Source of the DNA: Candidatus Zixiibacteriota bacterium
GTDB lineage: Bacteria > Zixibacteria > MSB-5A5 > JAABVY01
NCBI GenBank assembly: GCA_011777135.1
Contig: JAABVY010000314.1
Location: forward strand, 6,618-23,220
Length of the DNA stretch: 16,603 nt
Direction of reading: 5' to 3'
Shown here: positions 14,559 to 16,603 of the stretch, piece by piece
Layout: each line of letters begins with the position of its first letter
Numbering within the stretch: position 1 is the first letter of the stretch
Made by a program: the position numbers and the translations under genes
Notes under the pieces: model-generated
What the model was told of the DNA's origin: nothing
The model's input: the letters and a program-made list of their open reading frames with translations, nothing else
Databases searched by the model: none

Positions 14559-15248
14559 TTATGGTCTAACTTGTTTCAAGTCAACAAGTTTGAAAATATA
14601 ACCGGAAAACTGGTGTGTGATCGGTCCCATACCTGTTATATCTACCAATTGCTCGAATATTTTTTGTTGGAAATTTGCACCCTTTTTGAAGCTGTCAGTT
14701 TCACTGTCTTTGTGGCCGCTGTACCATTTTCCGGCATTAGCTATCTCCTCTGCAGTCAGTCTGCGCAGTTCCATTTTGAATTCAAAATAAAGATTATCAT
14801 CCGGATCATAGTCGGCGGTTTTTCCACACATAAGCAAAAGCGCCTCGTTCAGTTTTTCTAAAAGATCATTAAAATGTTTAAATGATTGGCGTACCACATT
14901 ATATTCAAAATCAGTAATCGCAATACCGAATCGCGCCCCAAACGGCTTGTATTCTATGTTCGCACTGCATTCATATTTACCCAATGTGGGATCGAACCAA
15001 AACACATGAGATTTCTTCAAATGTACGGACAATTCCAGATGAAGGGGAAGGCCCGCTTTAATACTCTCCACCAGTTCATCTGTAAACAGCCTCTCGAAAT
15101 TGAAATCCGCACTCAATCTGCCCTGATAAATGAAAATGTTGTATTCAAAGGGCGGTTTTTCGGCGTGTAGCGACCCGGCTGCGGTCAGTATTAAAAATAT
15201 GATGACCGCCGGCAGAAATCCATTTGCTTTGGCGGCTTTAAAATACAT
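14559..15248 (-). CDS. Exported DUF4390-like protein
   Basis: A 229-aa protein with a Sec signal peptide (basic start, hydrophobic core about 11-25, likely cut after LHA29). The region after it (IYQGRLSADFNFERLFTDEL, then ESIKAGLPLHLELSVHLKK and VFWFDPTLG) resembles DUF4390. That is a family of secreted proteins with beta-rich, START/lipocalin-like strands and no known biochemical role. Further on there is an all-helical segment (QSFKHFNDLLEKLNEALLL) and a beta-containing tail. It begins 8 nt after the stop of the Omp85-like gene with only a weak SD, so it is probably cotranslated with it and acts in the periplasm or at the outer membrane. The DUF assignment is from pattern memory and is less certain than the signal peptide. 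Confidence 0.8.
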   Translation of the reverse strand: MYFKAAKANGFLPAVIIFLILTAAGSLHAEKPPFEYNIFIYQGRLSADFNFERLFTDELVESIKAGLPLHLELSVHLKKSHVFWFDPTLGKYECSANIEYKPFGARFGIAITDFEYNVVRQSFKHFNDLLEKLNEALLLMCGKTADYDPDDNLYFEFKMELRRLTAEEIANAGKWYSGHKDSETDSFKKGANFQQKIFEQLVDITGMGPITHQFSGYIFKLVDLKQVRP

Positions 15249-15256
15249 GTATCAAT

Positions 15257-16603
15257 TTAAAAAGATTTTGAGAACAAAACCCAGGTGTGGATATCGGAAT
15301 CGGAATCATCCAGAGCCTTGGCAAATTCAATTCTGAAACTCCTCGAGAAGCCCAATCCTATACCGATATCCGACTTGAATTCTCCATCGCTGAAAATATC
15401 ATCATCCTGTCCGACCACCTTGCCGATATCGAAAAATAACGCGGTATGAAGGAATGATCTGTAGTCCACAAGATATTCGATATTGGCCAGGATCATCTGG
15501 TCTCCATAAAGTTCTTTGATATCATATCCCCGCAAAGTTCTGGTTCCACCCAGATAGAATTTTTTGAAAAGCGGCAGCCTGTCGGAGGAGCCGCCATACA
15601 TGACTCTCATATTCAAAGCCAGATACCGGTTGAGAGGTTGATATCGTATGCCGCTAAAAATCCACCTGGAATATGAAAGATCGCCCTTCAGGTCGCCGCC
15701 TGCCTTTTCAAACTGCACCCCGGCATACCATCCCGAACGCGGCTTAAAAATATTATCCAGCATATCGAATTCATAACTGACCTTGAACAGCGACAATTTG
15801 CTGTCAAAATCGGACATATTCGCTTGCAGATAGTCTTCCGGCAGACTGCTCCAATTACGCCTGAATTCTTTACTTCCAAAAAGGCTCCAGAGCTTGGGAT
15901 GCGCATCCATCCAGCCGATGTCATCATAGCTATAGGAGAAATCAAAACTGTGATGAGGCCCCACCAGGAATCTCAACCCGATTTCTCCTCCCTCCTTTTC
16001 ATAATAATCACGAAAATCTTCGTTGACAATGAGTGCGAAAATGGCGTTTTCAAATCCCGGCACGAACCAGTCGTCCTCTGTGGCCGTCTCGCGATAGACC
16101 CGTCCATGAGGTTCGAGGGCAAAATAATCCAGGAACTTCTGGGATGCTTCCAGACGGTAGCGCAGGCGTTCGGCCTCGAAAGCATAGCCTACGCCCACGA
16201 TAAAAGAGGGAAAAATCCCGGTATCATCTTCATATTCCAAAAATGTTTCCAGGTAGAGACCGTCAACACGGTTGTAATCCAGTGCCGGTTTGAATGATAC
16301 CTCCCGGCCGAAACCCTCGTCGCGTCCGAGTTTCCTTCCGCCTTCTTTCCAGCCCTCCTGCGATATTATATCGCCATAGACCTGAGAATCCTCGTGACGA
16401 TATACCCGTCCGCAAACAGCTATCACATCTCCACGTACCAGTGAGTTGGTGTGCATGGTCACATCTCCGAAAAAGCAGAACATGTTGTCGGAGACCTCGC
16501 CATAGATATCAACATCGCTTCCGAAGTTGATAACATCCCCGCGCACAAATCGGTCGGAATCAATCATCAGGGGCTCAAAAGAATTTATGACGTCTCTTGG
16601 AAT
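15257..16603 (-). CDS. Omp85/BamA-like outer-membrane barrel with bactofilin-like N-terminal repeats, 5' end off the window
   Basis: At least 448 residues. The frame stays open through the window edge, with 12 more codons before the first ATG (16567), so the true start is upstream. The visible N-terminus (about 90 residues) is a run of short imperfect repeats with a hydrophobic-Gly rhythm (VRGDVINFGSDVDIYGEV; VRGDVIAVCGRVYRHEDSQV). It resembles the right-handed beta-solenoid of bactofilin-type polymer-forming domains. The remainder is a beta-barrel with alternating strands, the Omp85 signature FYLGGTRTLRGYD near the C-terminus, and a final Phe (FSKSF), typical for BAM-inserted proteins. No POTRA domains are seen in the part shown. 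The DUF4390-like gene follows after 8 nt. It may be a surface or translocation pore of the Omp85 superfamily rather than BamA itself. Confidence 0.85.
   Translation of the reverse strand: MPRDVINSFEPLMIDSDRFVRGDVINFGSDVDIYGEVSDNMFCFFGDVTMHTNSLVRGDVIAVCGRVYRHEDSQVYGDIISQEGWKEGGRKLGRDEGFGREVSFKPALDYNRVDGLYLETFLEYEDDTGIFPSFIVGVGYAFEAERLRYRLEASQKFLDYFALEPHGRVYRETATEDDWFVPGFENAIFALIVNEDFRDYYEKEGGEIGLRFLVGPHHSFDFSYSYDDIGWMDAHPKLWSLFGSKEFRRNWSSLPEDYLQANMSDFDSKLSLFKVSYEFDMLDNIFKPRSGWYAGVQFEKAGGDLKGDLSYSRWIFSGIRYQPLNRYLALNMRVMYGGSSDRLPLFKKFYLGGTRTLRGYDIKELYGDQMILANIEYLVDYRSFLHTALFFDIGKVVGQDDDIFSDGEFKSDIGIGLGFSRSFRIEFAKALDDSDSDIHTWVLFSKSF

Noticed and set aside
1..16603. Mobile elements, CRISPR arrays, rRNA genes
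   Set aside because: No transposase or integrase reading frame, no regularly spaced direct repeats and no rRNA-like conserved stretches were seen.

Overview
The window looks like chromosomal DNA from a Gram-negative bacterium. It encodes an Omp85-type outer-membrane barrel protein, a periplasmic adaptor (HlyD-like) domain, several signal-peptide proteins and the cell-wall enzyme MltG. Coding density is high, GC content is moderate, and Shine-Dalgarno (SD) sites are mostly AGGAG-like. A large Ser/Thr kinase-TPR protein next to a GAF-PAS histidine kinase, plus the unusual outer-membrane protein, recalls uncultured phyla of the FCB group (Zixibacteria-like). That placement is a low-confidence inference: there is no rRNA or ribosomal marker here. 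I see no insertion sequence, phage, CRISPR array or intact tRNA.

Layout. (1) 1-1480, minus: ruvX, an unlisted 42-aa membrane microprotein, and mltG (3' end off the window). Both junctions overlap by 4 nt. (2) 1537-2440: an ATGC-rich operator-like cluster, a textbook sigma-54 -24/-12 element, an orphan 206-aa helical protein and a terminator. (3) 2530-4669, plus: ridA, which appears to begin at AUC, an OsmC-family protein, and an exported tandem-PDZ protein with a terminator. (4) 4732-8820, plus: a CLC anion channel/transporter with CBS domains, followed after 3 nt by a 769-aa fusion of a PqqD-like peptide-binding domain, an M50 metalloprotease membrane domain and an HlyD-like adaptor. (5) 8863-9194: a near-consensus sigma-70 promoter, a hairpin leader, a strong SD, a 25-codon acidic peptide gene and a GC hairpin, forming a free-standing small-peptide unit. 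(6) 14439-9185, minus: a GAF-PAS histidine kinase followed after 11 nt by a Ser/Thr kinase-TPR protein. (7) 16603-14559, minus: a 5'-truncated Omp85-like barrel protein with a repeat-rich N-terminus, then an exported DUF4390-like protein.

The most interesting unit is the PqqD-M50-HlyD fusion with the small peptide gene next to it. In RiPP (ribosomally made, post-translationally modified peptide) systems, PqqD-like domains bind precursor leaders, M50 proteases cut peptides in the membrane, and HlyD adaptors carry products across the periplasm. Here all three are on one chain beside a strongly expressed 25-aa ORF. I infer a candidate peptide processing/export or peptide-signalling system. No modification enzyme, ABC transporter or outer-membrane channel is visible, so this is a hypothesis. 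Other points to check are the sigma-54-driven orphan gene, the AUC-initiated ridA, the 42-aa microprotein and the two-kinase operon.
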